NCBI RefSeq assembly: GCF_003075045.1
Contig: NZ_QCZD01000004.1
Location: 186,001-250,000 of the forward strand
Direction: 5' to 3'
Length of the DNA stretch: 64,000 nucleotides
Source: Maribacter litoralis
GTDB taxonomy: Bacteria; Bacteroidota; Bacteroidia; Flavobacteriales; Flavobacteriaceae
Part shown: positions 55,314 to 64,000 of the stretch, piece by piece
Layout: each line of letters opens with the position of its first letter
How positions within the stretch are numbered: position 1 is the stretch's first letter
Notes under the pieces: model-generated
The model's database searches: none
What the model was told of the DNA's origin: nothing
Seen by the model: the letters and a program-made list of their open reading frames with translations, nothing else
Position numbers and translations under genes: made by a program

Positions 55314-55328
55314 TAGTTAAACTTTGAA

Positions 55329-55469
55329 TTATGGTCTATTCACTTTAGTTAAATTCTGTTCAATAGCTACTTCCATATTTCCACTAAAAGATTCTTCATC
55401 TTCCATTACATGAGATGCGATCAACAAGATCACAATAAAAAATGCCAACATAACACCGCATCTTCTCAT
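55329..55469 (-). CDS. Candidate 46-residue membrane peptide
   Basis: The frame reads MRRCGVMLAFFIVILLIASH then VMEDEESFSGNMEVAIEQNL and TKVNRP. It has a single TM segment with a positively charged N-terminus and an acidic tail. It ends 15 bases before the secreted-protein gene on the same strand, which is good support for a real gene. Function is unknown. Confidence 0.5.
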   Translation of the reverse strand: MRRCGVMLAFFIVILLIASHVMEDEESFSGNMEVAIEQNLTKVNRP

Positions 55470-55774
55470 TTCTATTTCATTTATAATATACTGAACTCTA
55501 GGCTAAAGGTAATTTTAAGGCTAAATAGCCTATAGCTATTTTGTATAATCTGTGCTCTTTTATGTATAAACGGACCATGAAAAATTGAAAAGATTTACTG
55601 AAAATATAAAATGTAAGTCTTTTCTTTCATTTTGATATGATTTAGAAAGGTTTAACACCCTTAACGCAAAATATACCGATTACACTAAAATTTCATCCAT
55701 TGATACAAATTAGCATATGAAAACTGCACAAACGCTTAATTTTTCATAACTTTCTAACTTGATACCCTAACATT
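55470..55774. other. Intergenic region between divergent units
   Basis: This 305-base AT-rich stretch holds the promoter regions for the minus-strand peptide operon and the response regulator. I see no TAnnTTTG match, terminator or RNA gene. Confidence 0.5.
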
Positions 55775-56509
55775 ATGCTACAAGCTGTAATTGTTGATGA
55801 TGAAATAAAAGCACTACAAAGCTTAACGTGGGAGCTCACTAATTTTAGTGATGAAATTAATGTAATTGCTTCATTTACAAATCCGAACGAAGCACTATCG
55901 TACTTAGAAACACACACGCCAGATTGCCTATTTTTAGATATAGAAATGCCCACAATGGACGGATTTCAATTTATTAGAAAACTGACCAACAAAAATTTTC
56001 CTGTTGTAATAACCACCGCTTACAATCAATATGCCTTAAAAGCTATTAAAAGTCAAGCCTTAGATTATCTTTTAAAACCGATCGATACCGATGATCTAGA
56101 AGAAACCATTGTAAAGATCAAAAAGTTTAACAGTAAGAACTTTTCTGTTGAAAAGTTAGAAATGGCCCTTTTAAATTATAACTCTAGAGCCGTTCACAAG
56201 CGAATTACGCTAAATACAGACGGTAAATTGCTATTTTTAGAGAGTGATGAAATATTGTATGCCGAATCTGATGGTAATTATAGTACCATTTTTTTAACCG
56301 ATGGTCAAAAAATAGTGCTAACCAAAAAACTGAAGGAGGTTAATGAATTATTACCTTCCGATTCTTTTTTCAGGATTCATAATTCATATATCATCAACCT
56401 TAATAAGATAAAGGAATTTTTAAAGACAGATGGTTATGTAGTCTTAAAATCGAACCATAAAATACCCGTTTCCCGACAAAAAAAATCAGATTTTTTAGAC
56501 ATGTTATAG
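55775..56509 (+). CDS. LytTR-family response regulator
   Basis: The 244-residue protein has a receiver domain with acidic pair Asp8-Asp9 and the phospho-acceptor Asp55 (CLFLDIEMPTMDG). The conserved Lys is in DYLLKPID. A C-terminal LytTR DNA-binding domain follows (KRITLNTDGKLLFLESDEIL...FFRIHNSYIINLNKI). It is upstream of its cognate histidine kinase, which begins 45 bases later. Its targets are unknown. Confidence 0.95.
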   Translation: MLQAVIVDDEIKALQSLTWELTNFSDEINVIASFTNPNEALSYLETHTPDCLFLDIEMPTMDGFQFIRKLTNKNFPVVITTAYNQYALKAIKSQALDYLLKPIDTDDLEETIVKIKKFNSKNFSVEKLEMALLNYNSRAVHKRITLNTDGKLLFLESDEILYAESDGNYSTIFLTDGQKIVLTKKLKEVNELLPSDSFFRIHNSYIINLNKIKEFLKTDGYVVLKSNHKIPVSRQKKSDFLDML

Positions 56510-56554
56510 GGCTTTCCCCTAACAGAATTTTTCAAAGCTTTTTCTCAATCAATA

Positions 56555-58492
56555 GTGCATAAACTCAGGTACAAATTCCATATCTTTTTTCTCTATGCTT
56601 TGGCACTGTCTTTACACGGTTATGCTCAGGGTACCTCTAATGAGTTAAAAGAAAATTTGGATAGTCTTCTTATAGTAACCCCAAAAACTTTTAAGGAGAT
56701 CGATGGTCTTCTACATCCATTTAAGAACGACAGTTTACAATTACGCTATATTCAAGAAAAGTCCATCAATAAAAATTATAGCCTAGGTCAGGCTTATGCT
56801 TTAAATCAACTAGGTTCTATTTACAGAGACAAAGAACTATATTCGCAAGCATTAGAATTATACCAACAAGCATTACATTTATCGGTAGAGGCCAATAACA
56901 TAGAATTTAGGGTGTATAGCCTTAATAACATCAGTAGTGTATACTCTAGAACAGATGCTGTAAAATCTGCATTGGATTACAGCCAAAATGCCCTTGAACT
57001 AGCTGAAACCGTCAACAATCCTAGCGATGCTCTTAAAAGAAGTATTATAGCCTCATTAAATAACATTGGGGCAACCTATCAAATGCTAGAACAATATGAA
57101 CTAGCGATTGAAAAGTATGAAAGATCCATGTCTCTTGAAAAAGAGTTGGATGACAAACTGGGACTGGCTATTAACCATAAAAATGTTGGCGAATGTTATG
57201 AGGCACAAGCCATACTAGACCCTGCGTTAACGAATTTTAGAAAATCACTCGTTTATTATGAGATTATAGATTCTAATAAGGGTAAAATAATGTGTAACTA
57301 TAACATTGCCCATGTATATGTTCATCAAGGAAAAATACAAGAAGCCATAGATATTCTACAATCCAATTTAATAAAGGCTAAAGCTATCAACGACCAAAAT
57401 ATCATTACCACGATCTACATAAATCTTGGTTGGGCTTTTATACGCCTAGGTGATTACACAGCGGCACAGACTAATCTAGAATCGGGGTTGACCCTGGCCA
57501 AATCTAACAACATAAATGCAGAAATAGCGGAGGCCAATAAATTTCTATCTGAACTTTGGATCAAAAAAGATGATTACCAAAAGGGGATGAGTTATTATAA
57601 AGATTTTAAAAAATATGAAGAACGCATTACAAACTCCCTAAACTTAAGGTATGTTAATGATATGATTCTGCGATACGAATCTGAAATGAGGGAAAATCAA
57701 TTGGAACGCCTGGCAGAAGAAAATGAATCTGTTCGTTTAAAGCTGAGGAAAAACAAGACCATGTTGATTATCATTGGTATATCGTTGATATTATTAATCG
57801 GTATTTTATACATTCTTTACCGTCAAAGCCAACTGAATGCAGACAAAAAATTATTGACCTTGGAACAAAGTATGTTACGAAGTCAAATGAATCCACATTT
57901 TTTATTCAACTCTCTAAATTCCATTAAATTATACATTATAAATAATGAGAAAAAGAATGCCGTTCATTATTTAAACAAGTTTTCAAAATTAGTAAGGAAG
58001 ATTTTAGAAGCATCGTCGCAGCGTGAAATCTCATTAGCTGAGGAATTGGAAACCGTAGAACTTTACATGAACATAGAAAACATTAGATTTTCTAATGAAA
58101 TTAACTTTACTGTTCATATTAAAGATGATATCGATGTACACAATATTAAAATTCCCTCACTAATTCTTCAACCATTTTTAGAGAATGCCTTATGGCACGG
58201 ATTATCTTCAAAAGACGGTGCTAAAAATATAGATTTAGAGGTCAAAAGAGGAAAAAACGGTTTTATAGAAATTGTTATTACCGATAACGGTGTGGGCAGA
58301 GACGCTGCTGAGAAAATAAAGGATAGCAAAGTTCTTAAAAGAAAATCAGTTGGTATTGATATTACCAAAGAACGTTTAGCCAACTTTTCCCGAGATTACG
58401 AGAATTATTTCCATGTTGATATCATTGACAAATTTGATGATGAAACCAACCCTGTTGGCACCCAAATTGTCATCTACATACCAACTATTTAA
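56555..58492 (+). CDS. TPR-containing sensor histidine kinase (LytS/His_kinase family)
   Basis: The 645-residue protein starts at GTG and has a signal peptide ending near GYAQ. TPR repeats fill about residues 80-340 (ALNQLGSIYRDKELYSQALELYQQAL, and similar). A TM segment lies near 403-423 (MLIIIGISLILLIGILYILY). The kinase core has the His box QMNPHFLFNSLNSIK with His448 and the ATPase motifs LILQPFLENALWHGL and ITDNGVGRD. The periplasmic TPR region is the likely sensor. It pairs with the LytTR regulator upstream. Its 3' end overlaps the convergent DUF3109 gene by 8 bases. Confidence 0.93.
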   Translation: MHKLRYKFHIFFLYALALSLHGYAQGTSNELKENLDSLLIVTPKTFKEIDGLLHPFKNDSLQLRYIQEKSINKNYSLGQAYALNQLGSIYRDKELYSQALELYQQALHLSVEANNIEFRVYSLNNISSVYSRTDAVKSALDYSQNALELAETVNNPSDALKRSIIASLNNIGATYQMLEQYELAIEKYERSMSLEKELDDKLGLAINHKNVGECYEAQAILDPALTNFRKSLVYYEIIDSNKGKIMCNYNIAHVYVHQGKIQEAIDILQSNLIKAKAINDQNIITTIYINLGWAFIRLGDYTAAQTNLESGLTLAKSNNINAEIAEANKFLSELWIKKDDYQKGMSYYKDFKKYEERITNSLNLRYVNDMILRYESEMRENQLERLAEENESVRLKLRKNKTMLIIIGISLILLIGILYILYRQSQLNADKKLLTLEQSMLRSQMNPHFLFNSLNSIKLYIINNEKKNAVHYLNKFSKLVRKILEASSQREISLAEELETVELYMNIENIRFSNEINFTVHIKDDIDVHNIKIPSLILQPFLENALWHGLSSKDGAKNIDLEVKRGKNGFIEIVITDNGVGRDAAEKIKDSKVLKRKSVGIDITKERLANFSRDYENYFHVDIIDKFDDETNPVGTQIVIYIPTI

Positions 58493-59075
58493 GATGGTCT
58501 TCAGCCACCTCTTCTAACTCCTTATACCAAACTTCACCAAATTTTCTAATTAAAGCTTCTTTAACGAACTTATAAATAGGCACTTTCAATTCGTCTCCTA
58601 AGGCACAGGCAGGATCGCATATATGCCACTTATGATAATTAACCGCTGTCAATTCTGTGTACTCTCTAACTCTTACCGGGTACAGATGGCAAGAAACCGG
58701 CTTTTTCCAATCAATTACACCTTGGTTATAAGCCTCTTCAATACCGCATTTGGCAACTTTCTTATCATCAAAAATTACGTAAGCACATTCGCTACCGTTT
58801 ACCAAAGGGGTTTCCCACTCACCATCTTCGCCCTTTACAAAGGCACCTTCTTTTTCGATAACCGATATTCCTTCCGGTCTAAGAAAAGGTTTAACCTTGG
58901 CATAGATATCAACCATAATTTCGGTTTCGTTATCATCTACAGGTGCACCTGCCTCTCCATCTACACAACACCCACCTTTGCAGGCACTCAAATTGCAGAC
59001 AAAATCATTCTCTATTATTTCCTCGGATACTATAGTTTTTCCTAATTGAAACATGGCGTAGTTTAAAGGGCGCAA
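58485..59075 (-). CDS. DUF3109-family cysteine-rich protein
   Basis: The 196-residue protein has a Cys-rich N-terminal motif (NLSACKGGCCVDGEAGAPV) and further cysteines (VAKCGIEEAYNQG, CHLYPVRV, HICDPACALG). This arrangement suggests a metal or Fe-S cluster, as in the YkgJ-type family. Function is unknown. It overlaps the kinase gene by 8 bases at the 3' ends. Confidence 0.88.
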   Translation of the reverse strand: MRPLNYAMFQLGKTIVSEEIIENDFVCNLSACKGGCCVDGEAGAPVDDNETEIMVDIYAKVKPFLRPEGISVIEKEGAFVKGEDGEWETPLVNGSECAYVIFDDKKVAKCGIEEAYNQGVIDWKKPVSCHLYPVRVREYTELTAVNYHKWHICDPACALGDELKVPIYKFVKEALIRKFGEVWYKELEEVAEDHLK

Positions 59076-59147
59076 GATACATATTTTAAAAAAGTATAAA
59101 TCCTAGAATATTTTATAAATAAAGATCCAAGTGCATGTTTATAAACG

Positions 59148-59155
59148 TAAATTTG
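59148..59155 (+). promoter_or_regulatory. -7 promoter motif for the marC-like gene
   Basis: taaatttg matches TAnnTTTG, 15 bases before ATG 59171. It lies inside the coding extension that would be needed for an ATG at 59135, so the later start is preferred. Confidence 0.5.
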
Positions 59156-59170
59156 CAAAAAATTAGAAAG

Positions 59171-59749
59171 ATGGATCTTCATTTTAATTTAAGGGAAATT
59201 GCTACCGCCAGTATGGTTCTATTTGCCGTAATAGATATTTTAGGAAGCATACCGATTATCATAGGCCTAAGAAAGAAAGTAGGCCACATTCAATCTGAAA
59301 AAGCTTCTGTAGTAGCAGCTGTGATAATGGTAGCGTTTTTGTTTCTGGGCGAAGAAATCTTAAACTTAATCGGCATAGATGTAAATTCATTTGCCGTGGC
59401 CGGTGCTTTTATTATTTTCTTTTTAGCAATTGAAATGATATTGGGAATCACCCTTTATAAAGACGATGAACCGGAAAGTGCATCTGTTGTACCCATAGCT
59501 TTTCCATTAATTGCAGGTGCAGGTACACTAACCTCTTTACTTTCCTTAAGGGCAGAATATTACGTAGAAAATATTATTGTAGCTATAATCGTCAACATTG
59601 TGTTCGTATTTATTGTCTTGAAATCATCGGGCAAGATTGAAAAAATGTTAGGAAAAAATGGGGTGAACGTTATTAGAAAAGTATTTGGGGTTATCCTAAT
59701 GGCCATAGCCGTTAAATTATTCGCTGCCAATATAAATCAACTTTTCTAG
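59171..59749 (+). CDS. MarC-family inner-membrane protein
   Basis: The 192-residue protein (from ATG 59171) has about six hydrophobic helices and the MarC pattern (FAVIDILGSIPIIIGLRKKVG, AVAGAFIIFFLAIEMILGITLY, VVPIAFPLIAGAGTLTSLLSL). MarC-family proteins have no established transport activity; they were once linked to multiple drug resistance. An ATG at 59135 would lengthen it by 12 residues but sits before the -7 motif. A small membrane protein follows. Confidence 0.9.
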   Translation: MDLHFNLREIATASMVLFAVIDILGSIPIIIGLRKKVGHIQSEKASVVAAVIMVAFLFLGEEILNLIGIDVNSFAVAGAFIIFFLAIEMILGITLYKDDEPESASVVPIAFPLIAGAGTLTSLLSLRAEYYVENIIVAIIVNIVFVFIVLKSSGKIEKMLGKNGVNVIRKVFGVILMAIAVKLFAANINQLF

Positions 59750-59785
59750 ACCGTTAGAAGATTGTATTTTTATAAAAACAAATTT

Positions 59786-59989
59786 ATGAGCAAGACATTA
59801 TCCATCATATTCATAGTTATTGCAATTGCTTTAATCGCCTATAACGTAACATTGGTGAATTTTGCAGATCCTTTTGAGAAGAACAGTACTATTGCCTTGA
59901 TCGGCATAATGGCATCGTTATGTGCCGTTGTACTACTGTTGGTATTTGTAACCAGTAAGAAGATTCAAGACAAGATGAACGAAGACTAA
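59786..59989 (+). CDS. Small two-helix membrane protein of unknown function
   Basis: The 67-residue protein (from ATG 59786) has two hydrophobic helices (LSIIFIVIAIALIAYNVTLV and IALIGIMASLCAVVLLLVFV) separated by an acidic loop, and ends KKIQDKMNED. It lies 36 bases after the MarC-like gene and overlaps the end of the convergent S41 protease by 4 bases. Function is unknown. Confidence 0.78.
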   Translation: MSKTLSIIFIVIAIALIAYNVTLVNFADPFEKNSTIALIGIMASLCAVVLLLVFVTSKKIQDKMNED

Positions 59990-61614
59990 TTATAGGTCTT
60001 AATTTCGCCAGATTCTTGTTGTTCTATACCGCCACCATCTAATTCCAAAACTTTTTGCAGCATTAAGTCCTCATCAGACTTTATCTTGGCATGTATGTTT
60101 GTATTGAACAGTTGTTCTGCAATATTGGCCTTTAAGAATAACTTGATGCTTTGCTCATGTTCGTAGAAATTCATTCTAAGGTTTCTGTCTACCGAATATT
60201 CCACAAACTTCTCAAAAAGGATATCATCGACCCTAAAATCGTTTACGAATTCTTCTTGGGTATATTGTGCATATCGTTCACGATCTTCGTCTAAATGCTC
60301 GAATACGAAAAAGGAAATAAACCCTAAGTTATCCATACTGTCAACGGCCTCTTCTTCATTAGTACCAATGGGCACAAAAACATCAGGAATTATTCCACCT
60401 CCGCCATAAACTACCTTTCCTTTAGGGGTTACGAACTTTAATGAATCTGCCACTTTTATACTATCAACGGAAATCATTTCACCGCTATGATACCTATCCG
60501 TAAAACGCTGATAGTAATCTTTAGTGCCATTAGCGTACGTTTTTTGAATACTTCTACCTGTAGGGGTATAATATCTTGAAACCGTTAATCTAACGGCCGA
60601 ACCATCGCCTAATGCCATTTCACGCTGTACCAAACCTTTACCAAAAGACCTACGCCCAACTATAGTACCTATGTCATTATCCTGTAATGCTCCAGCAACA
60701 ATTTCACTGGCAGAGGCTGATCTTTCATTGATCAGAACGTAGATCGGCTTATCTTCGAAACTACCTTCATCGGTTGCAAAACTTTTACTGATCTTACCTT
60801 TTTTGTTTTTAGTAAATAAAATGAGTTTACCATCTTCTAAAAATTCATCTGCCATTTCTTCGGCCATACCTAAATAACCACCGGGATTATCACGTAGATC
60901 CAGAACCAATTTTTTGGCTCCCCGATTTTGTAGTCTTCCCAAAGCCTCTTTGAACTCTTTATAGGTTGACTCCGCAAAACGGTTCACCTTTATATAGCCA
61001 ATATCTTTTGTAAGCATATAAAAGGCATCTACACTTTTTAAGGGAACTATACCGCGTTTTACTTTGACGTTGAACGTTTTGTCTTCTGATTTTCTATATA
61101 CGGTTAAATCAACCGTGGTGCCTTCTTTACCCTTTAATTTATCTACAATGACCTCACTTGGAAAATCCTTACCATAAAGCGTATCCTTACCAGCCATTAA
61201 TATACGGTCACCAGGTAAAATTCCCTTCACATAACTAGGACCATCTTTTACGGTTTTAATTACCGCAATGGTATCATGATAAGAGTAGAAATTGATACCT
61301 ATGCCCACAAAATCGCCCTTCATATTATCTGCCACACTAGACATTTCTTTTTCAGAAATATAAACCGAATGTGGATCCAATTTTTCTAGAATACTATTTA
61401 CGGTAACATCAACAATACTATCGGTATTGACATCATCTACATATTCATAATCGATGTAGTCAATTAACCTGTTTAATTTGTCTTTTTTAGAGTTGGTTGA
61501 GAAAAGTCGTTCTGGAGAGTCATTAAAATTCAGTTTTCCACCAATAAAAAACCCTAATGCAAGAGCAGAAGCGATAATTAAAGGAAATAGAGCACTGTAT
61601 TTTTTATTCATCAT
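59986..61614 (-). CDS. S41-family C-terminal processing peptidase
   Basis: The 542-residue protein has an N-terminal signal anchor and a PDZ domain (about 90-170, GDRILMAGKDTLYGKDF). The S41 catalytic core contains the Ser of the ERSASASEI motif and the Lys of RRSFGKGLVQ. CtpA-type enzymes remove C-terminal peptides from exported proteins. It is 11 bases downstream of the dCMP-deaminase-family gene. Two ATG codons in tandem make the start uncertain by one residue. Confidence 0.95.
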   Translation of the reverse strand: MMNKKYSALFPLIIASALALGFFIGGKLNFNDSPERLFSTNSKKDKLNRLIDYIDYEYVDDVNTDSIVDVTVNSILEKLDPHSVYISEKEMSSVADNMKGDFVGIGINFYSYHDTIAVIKTVKDGPSYVKGILPGDRILMAGKDTLYGKDFPSEVIVDKLKGKEGTTVDLTVYRKSEDKTFNVKVKRGIVPLKSVDAFYMLTKDIGYIKVNRFAESTYKEFKEALGRLQNRGAKKLVLDLRDNPGGYLGMAEEMADEFLEDGKLILFTKNKKGKISKSFATDEGSFEDKPIYVLINERSASASEIVAGALQDNDIGTIVGRRSFGKGLVQREMALGDGSAVRLTVSRYYTPTGRSIQKTYANGTKDYYQRFTDRYHSGEMISVDSIKVADSLKFVTPKGKVVYGGGGIIPDVFVPIGTNEEEAVDSMDNLGFISFFVFEHLDEDRERYAQYTQEEFVNDFRVDDILFEKFVEYSVDRNLRMNFYEHEQSIKLFLKANIAEQLFNTNIHAKIKSDEDLMLQKVLELDGGGIEQQESGEIKTYN

Positions 61615-61625
61615 TAGTGTTAACG

Positions 61626-62063
61626 TTAGTTTGTCACATTTATTTCTGGCATATGTTGTATTTCAACCCCGGCTTTCTCCAAAAATTTTAATCCGGAATC
61701 ATCTTTATAACCCACTTGGTACACTACACGTTTAATGCCAGACTGGTGTATTAATTTACTACACTCTCTACAAGGCGATAACGTGATGTATAAAGTAGCC
61801 CCTTGACAAGATTGTGTTGAACTTGCCACTTTTAGAATAGCATTGGCTTCTGCATGCAAAACATACCACTTGGTATACCCATCTTCATCTTCACAATAAT
61901 TCTCAAAACCAGTTGGGGTGCCGTTATATCCATCAGAAATTATCATTCTATCCTTAACGATAATTGCACCTACCTGTTTTCTAATACATGACGATAATTT
62001 ACCCCATTCTTTGGCCATTCTCAAATAGGCCCTATCATATTTTAATTGTTTTTCTTTCTTCAT
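61626..62063 (-). CDS. dCMP deaminase-family protein
   Basis: The 145-residue protein has the zinc-deaminase motifs HAEANAIL and PCREC. It resembles dCMP deaminase/ComEB in the N-terminal region (AYLRMAKEWGKLSSCIRKQVGAIIVKD) and the NGTPTGFENYCED segment. It converts dCMP to dUMP for thymidylate synthesis, as inferred. It precedes the S41 protease gene by 11 bases. Confidence 0.9.
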   Translation of the reverse strand: MKKEKQLKYDRAYLRMAKEWGKLSSCIRKQVGAIIVKDRMIISDGYNGTPTGFENYCEDEDGYTKWYVLHAEANAILKVASSTQSCQGATLYITLSPCRECSKLIHQSGIKRVVYQVGYKDDSGLKFLEKAGVEIQHMPEINVTN

Positions 62064-62148
62064 TAACAGTGAGCTTTAGAAAAGCACATAACCCTAAGTT
62101 ACCCGCTTTGATCAGTAAAGTCATTATTGTAGGCTAAACTTTAACAAT

Positions 62149-62733
62149 CTAAAAAGGAAATGTTTCATATAACAACGGTATCGTTATCAGTATTACAATA
62201 ATACTGCCTACCATTATAAAAATACGCTGCTTGACCTTTAATAGAGTTTGAATAATATAAGCTAAGATCAATACCAATAAAACTATTACAACTTGAGACA
62301 ATTCAATGCCACCGGCGAAACCCAATAATGGTGCCAATTTTTCCTCTTCTCCCATAACCATCATTTTAAAATAATTGGAGAAACCAAAGCCATGCACTAG
62401 TCCGAAAAAACCTGTTGCCAATACATGAAACCATATTGTTCTGTTTTCTTTTTGAAGCTTCAAATCAATAATATTGAACAATGCTGTTGCCAAAATGGTT
62501 ACTGGTATTAAAAACTCAATCCATGTAGCATCAATCACCATAATCTCATAGACCGAAAATACCAAAGCCAAACAATGGGTTATGGTGAAAACTGTAGCCA
62601 ACAATAATACATTCTTCCAGCTTTTAAAAGTAAATGGCAGTGCCAAGGCGGTCAAAAAAAGAATATGATCGTAAGCATTGATATCCAATACATGTTGTAA
62701 ACCTAATTCTATATAAAACCAAAACTCTTGCAT
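62149..62733 (-). CDS. HupE/UreJ-family membrane protein
   Basis: The 194-residue protein has about six TM helices and the HupE/UreJ signature: GLQHVLDINAYDHILFLTALALPFTFKSW and VHGFGFSNYF. The family includes putative nickel/metal permeases, but no urease or hydrogenase gene is nearby. His residues near the start could bind metal. The gene stands 27 bases before the end of the TerB-DnaJ gene (minus strand order). Confidence 0.88.
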   Translation of the reverse strand: MQEFWFYIELGLQHVLDINAYDHILFLTALALPFTFKSWKNVLLLATVFTITHCLALVFSVYEIMVIDATWIEFLIPVTILATALFNIIDLKLQKENRTIWFHVLATGFFGLVHGFGFSNYFKMMVMGEEEKLAPLLGFAGGIELSQVVIVLLVLILAYIIQTLLKVKQRIFIMVGSIIVILITIPLLYETFPF

Positions 62734-62760
62734 TGTAACTCTAATATTAAATTATACCAA

Positions 62761-63501
62761 CTAGTTTAATCCGCGTTCTTTTTGAATGGTTTCGTACGCT
62801 TCCTGCACTTGCTTAAACTTCTCTTCCGCCCCTTTTTTAATAGCTTCATCTTTAGTATTCACTCTATCTGGGTGGTATTTTTTCGCCATATTCCTATACG
62901 CTTTTTTCACCTCTGCATCGGTAGCTGTTTTTGGTATATCAAGAATTTTATATGAGTTGTTCGCAGATTTTACGAACATGGCCTTAATACTTTCAAATTC
63001 GTTCAACGAAACCCTAAGATACCCAGCAATTTCCCTGATTTTTTCAATCTCGGGATTACTTATGCTACCATCTGATTGTGCAATACCAAACAAAAAATGA
63101 AGTAGTTGTAACCTGACCTCATAACGCGTACGTTGTGCTAAAAATGCAGATACCTTTTGTGGAGATATTTGCCCTTTTTTATTTATTTCATTGAACCTTC
63201 TAAAAATAGCATTTGCCTTATCCTTACCGTACGTACTCACAAAATACTGACGTACATAGTCCATTTCCGACTGGCTCACTTGTCCGTCTGCCTTTATAAC
63301 TATAGAACATAAGGATAATAAATTCAGTTCAAAATCCTCGGCAGTAACATTTGGTCTTGTATAGTCTTCAAATACACTACGTGCACTACTTTTACTAGGT
63401 CCAAAAAAGTTATCTATAATACTACCGGCAAAGAAGCCCAAAATAGCTCCAGATAAACCTCTAAAAGAAAAACCAATTACGGCCCCTAACCATTTAATCA
63501 T
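62761..63501 (-). CDS. TerB-like domain and DnaJ J-domain protein
   Basis: The 246-residue protein starts with hydrophobic glycine-rich segments ([24 protein letters not shown]). A TerB-like helical domain follows ([24 protein letters not shown], about 60-175), and a C-terminal J-domain (about 180-246) carries the HPD motif ([10 protein letters not shown]). This is the DjlA arrangement. The J-domain stimulates DnaK-type Hsp70. A TAnnTTTG motif is 21 bases upstream. Confidence 0.93.
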   Translation of the reverse strand: MIKWLGAVIGFSFRGLSGAILGFFAGSIIDNFFGPSKSSARSVFEDYTRPNVTAEDFELNLLSLCSIVIKADGQVSQSEMDYVRQYFVSTYGKDKANAIFRRFNEINKKGQISPQKVSAFLAQRTRYEVRLQLLHFLFGIAQSDGSISNPEIEKIREIAGYLRVSLNEFESIKAMFVKSANNSYKILDIPKTATDAEVKKAYRNMAKKYHPDRVNTKDEAIKKGAEEKFKQVQEAYETIQKERGLN

Positions 63502-63521
63502 TTTCGTATTCTCAATTTTGC

Positions 63522-63529
63522 CAAAGATA
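63522..63529 (-). promoter_or_regulatory. -7 promoter motif for the TerB-DnaJ gene
   Basis: The reverse strand reads TATCTTTG, matching TAnnTTTG, 20 bases before the ATG. No CAA at the matching distance for -33 was found. Confidence 0.45.
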
Positions 63530-63597
63530 AAATATTACCAATAGAAAGTATGGCCAATGAAAAGTTAAGGTCTTAAGCTCCCCTGCGACTAATTGAT

Positions 63598-63605
63598 TAT
63601 CTTTG
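63598..63605 (+). promoter_or_regulatory. -7 promoter motif for the bacilliredoxin gene
   Basis: tatctttg matches TAnnTTTG, 26 bases before the start codon. Confidence 0.5.
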
Positions 63606-63631
63606 TACTAATTAATTAAAATATTAAGAAT

Positions 63632-64000
63632 ATGTACCCTGCGGAATTAGTAAAACCAATGAGAGATGATCTGGCCTCTGCCGGATTTGAAGAATTATAT
63701 ACTGCAGATGCAGTAACAAATGCCATAAATAAAGAAGGTACAACTTTAGTTGTAGTAAACTCTGTTTGTGGTTGTGCAGCAGCCAATGCAAGACCTGCTG
63801 CTAAAATGAGCTTGCAGAACGATAAAAAACCTGATCATGCCGTTACGGTATTTGCCGGTGTTGATAAAGAAGCTGTTGATGCGGCAAGAAACTTAATGGT
63901 TCCTTTCCCTCCATCTTCCCCATCTATGGCATTGTTTAAAGACGGTGAATTGGTTCATATGATCGAACGTCACCATATTGAAGGTAGACCTGCTGAAATG
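63632..64000 (+). CDS. BrxA/BrxB-family bacilliredoxin, 3' end cut by the window
   Basis: The frame runs 123 codons to the window end with no stop. It begins MYPAELVKPMRDDLASAGFE and has VNSVCGCAAANARPA, a CGC active site of the bacilliredoxin (YphP/BrxA) type. This family removes bacillithiol from proteins; whether this organism makes bacillithiol is not shown here. The full protein would be about 137 residues, so roughly 14 are missing. Confidence 0.9.
   Translation, partial: MYPAELVKPMRDDLASAGFEELYTADAVTNAINKEGTTLVVVNSVCGCAAANARPAAKMSLQNDKKPDHAVTVFAGVDKEAVDAARNLMVPFPPSSPSMALFKDGELVHMIERHHIEGRPAEM

Noticed and set aside
59135..59170. Upstream ATG start for the MarC-like gene
   Set aside because: The extra codons overlap a TAnnTTTG promoter motif, and the MDLHFNLREIA start fits the family better.
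61626..62063. Second tadA-like gene
   Set aside because: The motif order and N-terminus fit the dCMP deaminase/ComEB group rather than TadA.
1..64000. tRNA, rRNA, CRISPR array, insertion sequence, prophage or integron
   Set aside because: No repeat-spacer pattern, transposase, integrase or cloverleaf-like sequence was seen by eye; a tRNA scan was not run.

Overview
The window is AT-rich chromosomal DNA from a member of the Bacteroidota, most likely a marine Flavobacteriaceae (Maribacter/Zobellia-like). This rests on a SusC/SusD pair, TonB-dependent uptake, many lipoproteins, a LytTR/TPR-histidine-kinase pair, DUF3078/DUF3109/DUF6503-type proteins, and repeated copies of the Bacteroidota -7 promoter motif TAnnTTTG a short distance before start codons. 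I saw no rRNA, tRNA, CRISPR array, insertion sequence or prophage gene. Both ends are cut: a polyprenyl synthetase on the left and a bacilliredoxin on the right.

Layout. (1) 1-13,300: a GntR-type regulator diverges from a five-gene unit: SusC, SusD, a large FG-GAP/ASPIC lipoprotein, a vanadium-haloperoxidase lipoprotein with a complete vanadate-binding residue set, and a second FG-GAP/ASPIC protein with a C-terminal membrane anchor. (2) 13,400-21,100: an ECF sigma factor with a small membrane protein, then a TetR-controlled tripartite RND efflux operon. (3) 21,200-38,900: mostly housekeeping (aspS, tadA, dxs, dgt, nadD, gmk, yicC, a cold-shock protein), a ClC-type channel, a PiT phosphate transporter with a long C-terminal extension, and one frameshifted gene. 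(4) 39,000-50,100: a sugar-oxidation island with two DUF1080 lipoproteins, three TIM-barrel isomerase/epimerase-like proteins, a Gfo/Idh/MocA oxidoreductase, a NupG-like permease, and a GMC oxidoreductase with a Tat-exported small subunit. (5) 50,100-55,500: class I ribonucleotide reductase (nrdBA) flanked by several small membrane or secreted peptides. (6) 55,700-64,000: a LytTR response regulator and TPR histidine kinase, then ordinary genes (DUF3109, MarC, S41 protease, dCMP-deaminase family, HupE/UreJ, TerB-DnaJ, bacilliredoxin).

How they may work together. In region 1, SusCD would import a ligand, and the surface or periplasmic FG-GAP proteins and haloperoxidase would act on the same substrate or on halide/peroxide. 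The conserved partners make this the strongest candidate for an under-described system, but its substrate cannot be read from the sequence. In region 4 the gene set fits oxidation of a glycoside to a 3-keto-glycoside (GMC dehydrogenase plus small subunit, or the Gfo/Idh enzyme), cleavage by DUF1080 proteins, and processing by epimerase-like enzymes, with much of it exported. Functional statements come from motif and family recognition by eye; no database search was run.
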